From JAOPZW01 sp963803375 (GTDB lineage: Bacteria; Actinomycetota; Thermoleophilia; Solirubrobacterales; Solirubrobacteraceae): a DNA stretch of 62,251 nt. The translations under genes and the position numbers were made by a program. Below, in pieces: positions 10,135-18,555 of this stretch. Under the pieces are notes generated by a model. It was given only the letters and a program-made list of their open reading frames with translations. It searched no databases and was not told where the DNA came from. Where the stretch lies: positions 1 to 62,251 of the forward strand of contig CAWDMB010000002.1 in the NCBI GenBank assembly GCA_963803375.1, in the 5' to 3' direction. Every line of letters starts with the position of its first letter. The first letter of the stretch is position 1.

Positions 10135-12402
10135 CTAGGCGTGGGTGTGGATGCGCAGGCCGGCCGCTTCTTCGTCGACCCGCACCGTGCCATCACGATC
10201 GGTCCGGGCCACGCGCGCCCCCGCCGTGGCCAGCGACCGCAGCGTGGCCGGGGCCGGATGACCGTACGTGTTGTGGGCGCCCACCTCGATGACCGCCAGG
10301 CGTGGTCGCACGCGAGCGAGGACGGCCGGGAGGCCCTCGTCGACGCTGCCGTGATGGCTCACCTTGAGCATGTCGACGGTTTGGAGGTCGAGTCGCTCGA
10401 GCACGTCGGACTCGGCGTCCGCGGTCAGCAGCAGGCGGACGCGCCCGACGCTGGCCTCGAGCACGATCGCGCGCTCGTTGGGGTCCGCTCCGGCGTGCGC
10501 GGCTGCGGGCTCGCGCGCGGGCGAGAGGACGCGCAGCGCGATCGGTCCGACGCGCAGGAGCTCGCCGGCCGCGGGCGCGATGCGGCGCACGCCCCTGGCC
10601 GCGGCCGCGGCCGCCAGCCGGGTACCGTCGGCGTCACGCACGCCGTCGCGGCCGTCGAGCACGAGACCGACGGGCAGCCGGCGCAGCACGGCGGCGGCGC
10701 CACCGTCGTGGTCGGCCTGCGCGTGGGTGACCACGAGCAGGTCGAGCCGTCGCACCCCCGCCCGGCGCAGGCGGGCGAGCACCGGACCGTCGGGGGGGCC
10801 AGCGTCGACGAGGACCGCGCGCGAGCGGTGCTGGATCAGCGTCGCGTCGCCCTGTCCCACGTCGAGGAACGAGACGCGCAGTCCGGCGGGCGGCGGAACG
10901 CCGCTCGGTCCTCGGGCGACCGCCACCCCGGCGACGACGGCCAGCGCCGCGACCAGCGGAGCGACGCGACGAGCGATCCGCGAGCGGACCGCGGCCGCAA
11001 CGACGGCGCACCCGATCGCCACCGCTGCCGGGGGCGGCGCGACCTGGGCGCCGGGAACTGCGGCGGCCACGTGACCGAGCCACGCGACGTAGCCGACTGG
11101 GAGCGCCGCCAGCGCGGCCGGGATGGCAGCGAGCCCAGGACTGACTTGCCCGGTCGCCGAGGCGAGCATGCCGAGCCACATGACGGGGGCCACCGCCGGG
11201 ACCGCGAGCACGTTGGCGGGTAGCGAGACCAGGGAGGTCGTCCCGAAGTGCAGCGCGAGCAGAGGCGCGGTGCCGAGCGTTGCCGCGATGGTCACCGCGA
11301 CCGCCTCCGCGATGCCGCGTGGCACCCGCGACCGTCGCAGCGCAGCCCGGATCGGTTCGGACAGCGCGAGGATCGAGACCACCGCCGCGAAGGACAGCTG
11401 CCATCCCGGCTCCTCGAGCGCGCGCGGGTTGAGCGCGAGCGTGACCGCGGCCGCGAGCAGTAGCGCGTGCCAGCGGGCGGCCGGTCGCCCGGCCAGGACC
11501 GCGACCACGCCCGCGGCGCCCATGACCCCGGCGCGCTGGATCGACGGCCCAGCGCCCGCGAGCGGGACGTAGACGGCGATCAGCGCGAGCACCGCGAGCC
11601 ACCGCGCGACGTGCCCGACCCCGAGCAGCGCCGCCGTGCCGAGCGCGAGCGCGGCGAGCAGCATGACGTTCTGCCCGCTCGCCGCCACGAGGTGCGAGAG
11701 CCCGGCGGCCCGCAGGTCGTCGCGCAGGCGCTCGGGCAGCGCGTCGTCCTCGCCGAGGACCATGCCCCCCGCGAGCGCGGCCTCGTGCGCGGGAACGCCC
11801 GTGCTCAGCGCCCGGTCGGCCCGCGTCCGTACGGCATCGATTGCGCCGGCCGGGCCGCCACGACGGCGCCTGGTGGCCGCGATCCCCTCGGCGGAGAGCT
11901 CGGCGTGCACCCCTCGTCGGACCAGCCACGCGTCGTGTCGGCGCAGCCGCGTGAGGGCGCCGCGGACGCGCAGCTCGGCTCCCACGGCCGCCGCCGGCCA
12001 GCGCACGCGCGAGCCCGCGCGCAGCAGGGTCCGCTCGCCGTGCAGCCGGACGACGGCGGCTCGCACGCCGAACGCGCGCCGCCGGGGCGCCTCGAGCAGC
12101 GTGACCTCGGCGCGCAGCGCGTGCCCGAGTTGCGGGCCGAGCCGCGTGTGATCGAGCGCCGCGATCCGCGCGTGCCCGAACACGGCGCCCGCGATCACCG
12201 CGCCGGACAGCAGCACGGCGAGGCCGGCGCGTCCGGCGACGACGACTGCGGCCGCAACCAGCGCGACGGTCCATACCGGCCAGCGCGATCCGACCGCGAG
12301 GCCCGCCACGAGCGCCGCGGCGAGAGCGTGCCAGGGTCGGGCGCGAAGCTCGGCGAGCGCGCCGGCTCCCGCGTCGATCGCGTTCCTCACGACGGCCATC
12401 AC
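10135..12402 (-). CDS. comEC: ComEC/Rec2 DNA uptake channel with C-terminal metallo-beta-lactamase domain
   Basis: A 755-residue membrane protein. Residues ~1-200 hold an N-terminal membrane and OB-like region. Residues ~200-480 hold the Competence domain (the 'AGLSHLVAASGQNVMLL' motif is characteristic). A metallo-beta-lactamase fold with 'FLDVGQGDATLI', 'THAQADHDGG' and 'SHHGS' completes it. It carries single-stranded DNA across the membrane; the hydrolase domain may degrade the non-transforming strand. 'THAQADH' departs from the usual 'THPHADH', so one metal-ligand His is replaced by Gln. GTGA overlap with comEA indicates translational coupling. Confidence 0.93.
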   Translation of the reverse strand: MMAVVRNAIDAGAGALAELRARPWHALAAALVAGLAVGSRWPVWTVALVAAAVVVAGRAGLAVLLSGAVIAGAVFGHARIAALDHTRLGPQLGHALRAEVTLLEAPRRRAFGVRAAVVRLHGERTLLRAGSRVRWPAAAVGAELRVRGALTRLRRHDAWLVRRGVHAELSAEGIAATRRRRGGPAGAIDAVRTRADRALSTGVPAHEAALAGGMVLGEDDALPERLRDDLRAAGLSHLVAASGQNVMLLAALALGTAALLGVGHVARWLAVLALIAVYVPLAGAGPSIQRAGVMGAAGVVAVLAGRPAARWHALLLAAAVTLALNPRALEEPGWQLSFAAVVSILALSEPIRAALRRSRVPRGIAEAVAVTIAATLGTAPLLALHFGTTSLVSLPANVLAVPAVAPVMWLGMLASATGQVSPGLAAIPAALAALPVGYVAWLGHVAAAVPGAQVAPPPAAVAIGCAVVAAAVRSRIARRVAPLVAALAVVAGVAVARGPSGVPPPAGLRVSFLDVGQGDATLIQHRSRAVLVDAGPPDGPVLARLRRAGVRRLDLLVVTHAQADHDGGAAAVLRRLPVGLVLDGRDGVRDADGTRLAAAAAARGVRRIAPAAGELLRVGPIALRVLSPAREPAAAHAGADPNERAIVLEASVGRVRLLLTADAESDVLERLDLQTVDMLKVSHHGSVDEGLPAVLARVRPRLAVIEVGAHNTYGHPAPATLRSLATAGARVARTDRDGTVRVDEEAAGLRIHTHA

Positions 12403-12998
12403 GGCTGCACGCGCTCCCGGAGGGCCGCGAGGCGCTTGGGACCGATGCCCGGCACCTGGCCCAGGTCGTCGACGCTCCGGAATCCGCCGTGCTGGGTGCG
12501 CCAGGCGAGGATCTTCGCCGCCGTCGCCGGGCCGACGCCGTCGAGCGTGTCGAGCTGCTCGGCCGTCGCGCTGTTGAGGTTGACGGGCGCTGGCGGCGGA
12601 GCTCCGGGCGACACGCCCGCGGCGGTCGCGGCGGGCGCCGAGCCGCGCCGCGGGACGACGACCTGCTGGCCGTCGGCGACCTTGACCGCGAGGTTGATCG
12701 CGTTGACGTCGGCGCCGCGCCGGGGGCCGCCCGCCCGGCGCACCGCGTCCTGCACGCGCGCACCGTCGCCCAGCCGGTAGACGCCCGGGTGACGGACCGC
12801 TCCGGCGACGTGCACGAGCGCCGTCCGCCCGCCGGCGGTCTCGACGCGAATCGCCGCTGTGCCCGGGCGGTCCTGAGCGGCCGCCGCCGGGCGCCGCTCG
12901 GCGGCGGCTCTGCCGTTGACGTAGCGGACCCCGAGCGCCGCGAGCACCACCGCGAGGAGAGCACCGGCGAAGAGCGGTGGACGGGCGAGGTCGGGCAT
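12399..12998 (-). CDS. comEA: ComEA helix-hairpin-helix DNA receptor
   Basis: A 199-residue protein with one N-terminal membrane anchor (residues ~6-25), a SLBB-like domain ('VHVAGAVRHPGVYRLGDGAR') and a C-terminal double helix-hairpin-helix ('LNSATAEQLDTLDGVGPATA', 'VPGIGPKRLAALRE') that binds double-stranded DNA. It delivers DNA to ComEC. It is the first gene of comEA-comEC-holA. No type IV pilus genes are in this window, so competence is possible but not shown. Confidence 0.93.
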   Translation of the reverse strand: MPDLARPPLFAGALLAVVLAALGVRYVNGRAAAERRPAAAAQDRPGTAAIRVETAGGRTALVHVAGAVRHPGVYRLGDGARVQDAVRRAGGPRRGADVNAINLAVKVADGQQVVVPRRGSAPAATAAGVSPGAPPPAPVNLNSATAEQLDTLDGVGPATAAKILAWRTQHGGFRSVDDLGQVPGIGPKRLAALRERVQP

Positions 12999-13059
12999 GG
13001 CTCGAGGCTAGGTGGCCTCGCGTGCCACGGGACCCCGAGACCGTGACGACTTCGAAAAA

Positions 13060-13533
13060 TCATCCCGCCGCAATGCGCACGGCCGCAGCGACCGCGTCCT
13101 CGGGCGTGCTGATCTGCTCGACGTCGTGCACGTCGAACGTCCCCAGCCCCACCACCCGGCGCCCGAGCTTGAGCGCGAGCGCCACCTCCGAGAGCGTTCC
13201 GAGGCCACCGCCGATCGCGATGACGACGTCGGCTGCGCGCACCACGAGCGCGTTGCGCAGCTCACCGAGCCCCGTGGCCACCGCGATCTCGACCCAGCCG
13301 TTCGCCTCGACGCGATCGCTCCCGGGCAGGATCCCGAGCGTCGTCGCACGGCGCGAGCGGGCGCCCCGGCACGCCGCCTCCATGACGCCCCCCAACCCTC
13401 CGGTCACGACGACGGCGCCCGCGTCGCCCAGCCGCGCGCCCACCTCCTCGGCGAGGGCGAGCTCCGGCGCTGATGCCTCACCGGATCCCACCACCGCGAT
13501 GTACGCCGTGCGGGCCATGGCTGGCTCGTGCAT
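13060..13533 (-). CDS. SLOG-fold protein of the TIGR00725 type (LOG-like)
   Basis: A 157-residue Rossmann-like protein. 'YIAVVGSGEAS' opens it, 'VVTGGLGGVMEAACRGAR' forms the nucleotide-binding loop and 'IAIGGGLGTLSEVALALKLGRRV' replaces the PGGxGTxxE motif of LOG phosphoribohydrolases. TIGR00725 proteins are related to LOG and DprA but their substrate is unknown. The first ATG overlaps the leuS stop as TGATG, which suggests coupling. A second ATG at 13518 ('MARTAYIAVVG') is an equally good start. Confidence 0.8.
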   Translation of the reverse strand: MHEPAMARTAYIAVVGSGEASAPELALAEEVGARLGDAGAVVVTGGLGGVMEAACRGARSRRATTLGILPGSDRVEANGWVEIAVATGLGELRNALVVRAADVVIAIGGGLGTLSEVALALKLGRRVVGLGTFDVHDVEQISTPEDAVAAAVRIAAG

Positions 13534-15986
13534 CAGCGGACGACGAGGTTGACGAGCTTGCGCGGGACGACGACGACCTTGAGCACGTCCTTGCCATCGA
13601 TGTGCGCGCGCACGTTCGGCGCGCCGAGGCACAGCCCCTCGAGCTCGTCGCGCTCTGCCTCCGACGGCGCCTGCACGCGGTCGCGGACGCGACCGTTGAC
13701 CTGGCACACGAGCTCGTACGTGTCCGCTTCGAGGAAGGCCTCGTCGGCCGCCGGCCACGGCTGTTCCCACACGCGCAGGCCGGTCAGCCGCTCGAACGCG
13801 TCGGCGGCCGTATGCGGCGCGAACGGGAAGAGCAGCGATGCTGCCGTGCTGAGCGCGAAGCGCAGTGCGCCCGGCGACCCGGCGCCCGCCTCGCGCCGCC
13901 GGGAGATCGTGTTGGTGAGCTCCATGATCGCCGCGATCGCGGTGTTGAACGCGAAACGCCCGACCATGTCGTCGGTGACCTTGTCGATCGCCCAGTGCGC
14001 CTTGCGGACGAGCTCGAGATCTGCGCCGTCGGGCGCGGCGGGCACCGGTTCGTCCGGCGCGGCGGCCGCGACGGCGGCGCTGAGCCGCCACAGGCGTCCC
14101 AGGAAGCGGTGCACGCCCTCGACGCCCGAGTCCGACCAGTCCGCGTCGTGCTCCGGAGGGCCGATGAAGAGGATGTAGCAGCGGGCCGTGTCCGCGCCGT
14201 AGCGCTCGATGAAGGCCTGCGGCGAGATCACGTTGCCGCGCGACTTGGACATCTTCGCCCCGCCGCGCGTGATCATGCCCTGCGTGAAGAGGCGGGCGAA
14301 GGGCTCCTCGATGTCCAGGTGGCCCATGTCGGCCAGCGCCTTCGTGAAGAAGCGCGCGTACATCAGATGCAGGATCGCGTGCTCGACGCCGCCGATGTAC
14401 TGGTTCACGGGCATCCACTCGCGCACTGCCGTCAGGTCCCACGGCCGTTCGTCGTTGTGGGGATCGCAGTAGCGCAGGAAATACCAGGCAGAGTCCACGA
14501 ACGTGTCCATCGTGTCGGTCTCGCGTCGCGCCTCGCCGCCGCAGGCCGGGCACCGAACACGGACCCAGTCCTCCGCCGCCGCGAGCGGCGACCGCCCGCG
14601 CGGCGCGAAGTCGCGGACGTCGGGCAGCAGGACGGGCAGGTCGGACTGCGAGACGGCGACGATGCCGCACCGGTCGCAGTGCACGACCGGGATCGGACAG
14701 CCCCAATAGCGCTGGCGGGAGAGCAGCCAGTCGCGCAGGCGGTAGTTGACCGACGGGTGGCCCTTGCCCTCGCGATCGAGCCAGGCGACGATCCGCGCCA
14801 GCGCCTCGCGGTTGGGCAGTCCGTCGAACGCCGGGTCGGAGTTGACCAGCCGCCCGTCCCGGATGTACGGGAGCTCGCCGTCGTCGGGATCCTCGATGAC
14901 CCGGCGCACCGGCAGGTCGAAGCGCTGGGCGAAGGCGAAGTCGCGCTCGTCGTGTGCGGGGACGGCCATGATCGCGCCCGTGCCGTACTCCATGAGCACG
15001 TAGTCGGCGACGTAGACCGGCAGGCGCTCGCCGTTGACCGGGTTGACGACGTGGCGGCCGAGGAAGACCCCCGTCTTCTCCGTGTCGGCCGCGCCGCGCT
15101 CCTCGCTGGACTCGGTCAGCGCGTGGTTCACGTAGCGGCGGACCTCGTCCTGCTGCCCGGTGCCGGCGACGAGGCGCTCGATGTCGGGGTGCTCGGGCGC
15201 CATGACGAAGAACGTCGCCCCGAAGAGCGTGTCGGGACGAGTTGTGAACACCGGGTAGTCGACGCCGAGCTCCTCGCACCGGAACGTGACCTCGGCGCCC
15301 TCGGAGCGCCCGATCCAGTTGCGCTGCATCGTCTTGACGTGCTCGGGCCAGTCGACCGTGTCGAGGTCGTCGACGAGGCGGTCGGCGTAGTCGGTGATGC
15401 GAAAGAACCACTGCTCGAGCTGGCGGACCTCCACCTCCCACCCGCAGCGCTCGCAGCGGCCGTCGATGACCTGCTCGTTGGCGAGCACGGTTTGGTCGTT
15501 CGGGCACCAGTTGACCGCCGCGTGCTTGCGGTAGACCAGCCCGCGCTCGAAGAGCTTCAGGAAGATCCACTGCGTCCACCGGTAGTAGCCCGGCTCGTGC
15601 GTGCCGAACTCGCGCGACCAGTCGAACGAGATGCCCCACTCGCGAAACTGGCTCCGGAACGCCGCGATCGACTCATCGACGGACGCCCGGGGGTGCTGCC
15701 CCGTCTTGATCGCCTGGTTCTCGGCGGGCAGGCCGAAGGCGTCGTAGCCGATCGGATGCAGGACGCGGCGGCCGGTCCGGCGGTGGAAGTGGGCGACCGC
15801 GTCGCCGATCGTGTAGTTCTTGAGGTGCCCGATGTGCGGGTCGCCGCTGGGGTAGGGAAGCATCTCGAGCACATAGGACTCGGGGCGCCCGTCGGGCTCG
15901 TTGGAGACCTCCCACGTGCGCTCGTCGGCCCAGACGCGCTGCCAGCGCGGCTCGATCTCCTTCGGGTCGTAGCGATGGTCGGGCAT
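13533..15986 (-). CDS. leuS: Leucyl-tRNA synthetase
   Basis: An 817-residue class I synthetase of the bacterial LeuS type. HIGH is at residues 51-54 ('GDPHIGHLKNY'), the editing domain 'FTTRPDTLFGATFFVMAPEH' follows, a zinc-site 'CPACGGEA' is present and KMSKS appears as 'AKMSKSRGNV'. The start is set by 'MPDHRYDPKEIEPRWQ'. It lies 9 bp after the SufR-like regulator and 1 bp overlaps the SLOG gene, so the three may share a transcript. Confidence 0.97.
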   Translation of the reverse strand: MPDHRYDPKEIEPRWQRVWADERTWEVSNEPDGRPESYVLEMLPYPSGDPHIGHLKNYTIGDAVAHFHRRTGRRVLHPIGYDAFGLPAENQAIKTGQHPRASVDESIAAFRSQFREWGISFDWSREFGTHEPGYYRWTQWIFLKLFERGLVYRKHAAVNWCPNDQTVLANEQVIDGRCERCGWEVEVRQLEQWFFRITDYADRLVDDLDTVDWPEHVKTMQRNWIGRSEGAEVTFRCEELGVDYPVFTTRPDTLFGATFFVMAPEHPDIERLVAGTGQQDEVRRYVNHALTESSEERGAADTEKTGVFLGRHVVNPVNGERLPVYVADYVLMEYGTGAIMAVPAHDERDFAFAQRFDLPVRRVIEDPDDGELPYIRDGRLVNSDPAFDGLPNREALARIVAWLDREGKGHPSVNYRLRDWLLSRQRYWGCPIPVVHCDRCGIVAVSQSDLPVLLPDVRDFAPRGRSPLAAAEDWVRVRCPACGGEARRETDTMDTFVDSAWYFLRYCDPHNDERPWDLTAVREWMPVNQYIGGVEHAILHLMYARFFTKALADMGHLDIEEPFARLFTQGMITRGGAKMSKSRGNVISPQAFIERYGADTARCYILFIGPPEHDADWSDSGVEGVHRFLGRLWRLSAAVAAAAPDEPVPAAPDGADLELVRKAHWAIDKVTDDMVGRFAFNTAIAAIMELTNTISRRREAGAGSPGALRFALSTAASLLFPFAPHTAADAFERLTGLRVWEQPWPAADEAFLEADTYELVCQVNGRVRDRVQAPSEAERDELEGLCLGAPNVRAHIDGKDVLKVVVVPRKLVNLVVR

Positions 15987-15995
15987 GGCGGGCGG

Positions 15996-16688
15996 TCAAG
16001 GATAGGCCCGCCGCGCGCGCGACGGCGGTCGTTCGCCGATCACCACACAGCAGCGCCCGGGCGCCGGGTCGAGCACGGCGTCGTGGTCGTGGCCGCCGAG
16101 GCCGGCGAGCAGGCCTCCGAGCAGCGCCCGGTTCATCGCGCACACGACGTCGGGGTGGCGCCGGGCCACAGCCTGAAACGGGCAGTTGCCCAGGCGCAGG
16201 ACGCCGTCGCCGTCCTGGTGGGGCTCGTACCCGCGTTCGTGCAGGAGCTCCTCGAGCGCCGGCGCCGGATCCGGCGCCTCGCGGGCGAGCTCGTGGCCGA
16301 GGCGAGCGGCGGCCTCCCGGAGGGCCGGGCCCGTGTACCCTGCGGTGTCGGCGGCCACCGCGTCGGCCAGCAGGCGGGCCGCCAGGCCGTAGTCGCGCGG
16401 CGGGACGCTGACCGCGAGCTCGCGATCGGCGCGCGCGTAGAGCTTGGCGGGGCGCCCGGCGCCCGGGCCGGTGCGTCCCGAACGCCGCTCGTAGGCGACG
16501 CTCAGCAGGCCCTCGGCCGCCAGCTTGTCGAGGTGATAGGCGGCCAGCCCGCGGCTGATGCCGACGCCGCTCGCCGCCTCGTCGCGCCCCACGCGCCCGT
16601 CGCGCCGGCTGACGTAGTCGTACAAGCGCCGGCGCACCGGATCGTCCAGTGCGCTGAGCGCACCCACGTCATCGAACCCCGAAGCCAT
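15996..16688 (-). CDS. SufR-like winged-helix regulator with a Fe-S ligand cysteine pattern
   Basis: A 230-residue protein. An ArsR/DeoR-like winged helix occupies residues ~10-75 ('DDPVRRRLYDYVSRRDG', 'GISRGLAAYHLDKLAAEGLL'). The C-terminal part has the SufR-like cysteine layout: 'NCPFQAV', then 'VVCAMNRALL' about 14 residues on, then 'GRCCVV' near the end. Proteins of this type bind an iron-sulphur cluster and repress Fe-S or redox genes when it is loaded. It is divergent from the DoxX/FAD-reductase operon, its likely target, and is followed by leuS after 9 bp. Fe-S binding is inferred from cysteine spacing only. Confidence 0.75.
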   Translation of the reverse strand: MASGFDDVGALSALDDPVRRRLYDYVSRRDGRVGRDEAASGVGISRGLAAYHLDKLAAEGLLSVAYERRSGRTGPGAGRPAKLYARADRELAVSVPPRDYGLAARLLADAVAADTAGYTGPALREAAARLGHELAREAPDPAPALEELLHERGYEPHQDGDGVLRLGNCPFQAVARRHPDVVCAMNRALLGGLLAGLGGHDHDAVLDPAPGRCCVVIGERPPSRARRAYP

Positions 16689-16705
16689 CGCCCGACTCTA
16701 TCACT

Positions 16706-16715
16706 AACAGATGTT
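16706..16715. promoter_or_regulatory. Short dyad (AACA-GA-TGTT) over the divergent promoters
   Basis: Four-base arms AACA/TGTT separated by GA lie in the 94-bp divergent region and overlap the first two bases of the -35 box at 16714. A dyad here would suit autoregulation by the SufR-like protein, but the arms are short. Confidence 0.3.
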
Positions 16716-16742
16716 GACAAGCCCGATTCGCGTGGCTATGGT
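16714..16742 (+). promoter_or_regulatory. Promoter of the DoxX/FAD reductase/transaldolase operon
   Basis: TTGACA (16714-16719) and TATGGT (16737-16742) are separated by exactly 17 bp. This is the best sigma-70-type promoter in the window. It lies 41 bp before the DoxX start codon, which itself has a good GAGGAAGGTGAG ribosome-binding site. Confidence 0.7.
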
Positions 16743-16782
16743 GCCGAAGGCGCATTTGGTTTTAGAAGAGGAAGGTGAGCGT

Positions 16783-17250
16783 ATGCACACCGTCACGCAG
16801 CGCCCGTCGGGCCCTCCGGGCACCGCCACCGCCGTGTCGGGCCCGCTGCCCACGGCTCGGGACGACGCGGGCCGTCAGGCGTTCGTCATCCTGCGACTGG
16901 CGTTCGCCGTCGCGCCGATCGCCTTCGGCCTCGACAAGTTCTTCAACGTCATGACCGACTGGCCGAAGTACCTCGCGCCGTGGATCGACGACCTCCTACC
17001 CGGGAGCTCACAGGACGTCATGTACGCCGTCGGCGGCGTCGAGATCCTCGCCGGCGTCCTGGTAGCGCTGAAGCCGCGCTACGGAGCGCCGCTCGTGGCA
17101 GCGTGGCTGGCGGGCATCATCGTCAACCTGCTGACGTTCTCGGGCTGGTACGACATCGCCCTGCGCGACGCCGGCCTGCTCGTGGCCGCGCTCGCCCTCA
17201 CCCGCCTCGCCCTCCACTACGACGCGCCGCTGCGGCGACGCGGTGCCTGA
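16783..17250 (+). CDS. DoxX/MauE-like redox-associated membrane protein
   Basis: A 155-residue protein with four hydrophobic helices after a ~28-residue Pro/Thr-rich leader ('AFVILRLAFAVAPIAFGLDK', 'AVGGVEILAGVLVALKPRYG', 'PLVAAWLAGIIVNLLTF', 'DAGLLVAALALTRLALHY'). DoxX-family proteins sit in the plasma membrane beside oxidoreductases. The ATG at 16783 is chosen for its strong ribosome-binding site; an upstream ATG at 16711 lies inside the promoter. It is the first gene of an operon with a ferredoxin-reductase-like protein 61 bp downstream. Confidence 0.8.
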   Translation: MHTVTQRPSGPPGTATAVSGPLPTARDDAGRQAFVILRLAFAVAPIAFGLDKFFNVMTDWPKYLAPWIDDLLPGSSQDVMYAVGGVEILAGVLVALKPRYGAPLVAAWLAGIIVNLLTFSGWYDIALRDAGLLVAALALTRLALHYDAPLRRRGA

Positions 17251-17311
17251 CCGGCGCCGCCGCGAGCTGCGGTTCGGCGCCGGGTCCGCGACAACCCGAG
17301 GAGGACATCCC

Positions 17312-18555
17312 GTGACCCGTGAGCAGAACTTCGTCATCGCCGGCGCCAGCCTCGCCGGCGCCAAGGCCGCCGAGACCCTGCGCGCCGAGGGCTTCGACGG
17401 GCGCGTGGTGCTCGTCGGCGCCGAGACCGAACGACCCTACGAGCGCCCGCCACTATCCAAGGACTACCTGCGCGGCGAGGTCGGGCGCGACGCGGTCTAC
17501 GTCCACGACGAGGACTTCTACGCCGACCAGGACATCGAGCTGCGCCTCGGCCGGACCGCCGTGAGCCTGGATCCGGCCGGCCACGAGCTCGCGCTCGACG
17601 ACGGCGAACGGCTGCGCTACGACCGCCTGCTGCTGACCACCGGCGCCGCGCCGCGACGGCTCGCGATTCCCGGCGCCGACCTGCCCGGCGTCCTGTACCT
17701 GCGCCGCGTCGAGGACTCCGACGCCCTGCGCGAGCGACTCGACGCCGGCGGCGCGGTCGTCGTGGTCGGCGCCGGCTGGATCGGAGCCGAGGTCGCCGCC
17801 TCCGCGCGCCAGCGCGGCCTCGACGTCACTGTCGTCGAGCCAACCGCCGTGCCGCTCGAACGCGTGCTGGGCGCCGAAGTGGGCGCCGCCTACCGCGACA
17901 TCCACGCCCACCACGGCGTGCAGATGCTGCTGGAACCGGCGTCGAGGCATTCGTGGGAGACGCCGCGGTGCGGCGCGTTCGCACCAGCGACGGCCGCGAA
18001 CTCGCGTGCGACTTCGTAGTCGTCGGCGTCGGCGTGCAGCCCCGCACCCGGCTCGCCGCGCAGGCCGGCCTCACCATCGAGAACGGGATCGTCGTCGACG
18101 AGCACCTGCAGACCAGCGTCCCGGCCATCTTCGCCGCCGGCGACGTCGCCAACGCCCACCATCCGCTCTTCGGCGAGCGAATCCGCGTCGAGCACTGGGC
18201 CAACGCGCTACACCAGGGGCCCGTCGCGGGGCGCGCGATGCTCGGCCAGGAGGTCGTCTACGACCGCGTGCCGTACTTCTTCTCCGATCAGTACGACGTC
18301 GGCATGGAGTACGCCGGCTACGCCCCCACCTGGGACCGCGTCGTCTTTCGCGGTGATCCCGCCGAGCGCGAGTTCATCGCCTTCTGGCTGGCCGGAGATC
18401 GCGTCGTGGCCGGCATGAACGTCAACGTGTGGGACGTCACCGACGTCATCCAGCGCCTCGTCAGCGCGCGCGTCGCCGTCGACGACCGCCGGCTCGCCGA
18501 CCCGGACATCCCGATCGAGGAGCTCGTCCCGGCCGAGGGAGGCAGCCGCACATGA
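17312..18555 (+). pseudogene. FAD/NAD(P)-dependent ferredoxin reductase-like protein with one frameshift
   Basis: Residues before the break hold a FAD Rossmann motif ('FVIAGASLAGAKAAETLRAEG'), 'PYERPPLSKDYL' and a second Rossmann motif for NAD(P)H ('VVVVGAGWIGAEVAASARQRG'). After it come 'FVVVGVGVQPRTRLA', 'AIFAAGDVA' and a reductase C-terminal domain. The frame moves from 2 to 1 near 17930-17936; one added base after 'CTGCTGG' restores 'LLGTGVEAFVGD'. Restored length is about 414 residues, normal for ferredoxin/rubredoxin reductases that feed monooxygenases. No slippery heptamer is present, so this is a sequencing error or a fresh mutation. GTG start with AGGAGG. Confidence 0.8.

Noticed and set aside
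10135..12998. Complete natural competence system
   Set aside because: Only comEA and comEC are here. No pilus, dprA or comF gene is in the window, so competence cannot be claimed.
17925..17945. Programmed -1 frameshift in the ferredoxin reductase-like gene
   Set aside because: No slippery heptamer or downstream hairpin is visible. The family is never known to need frameshifting.
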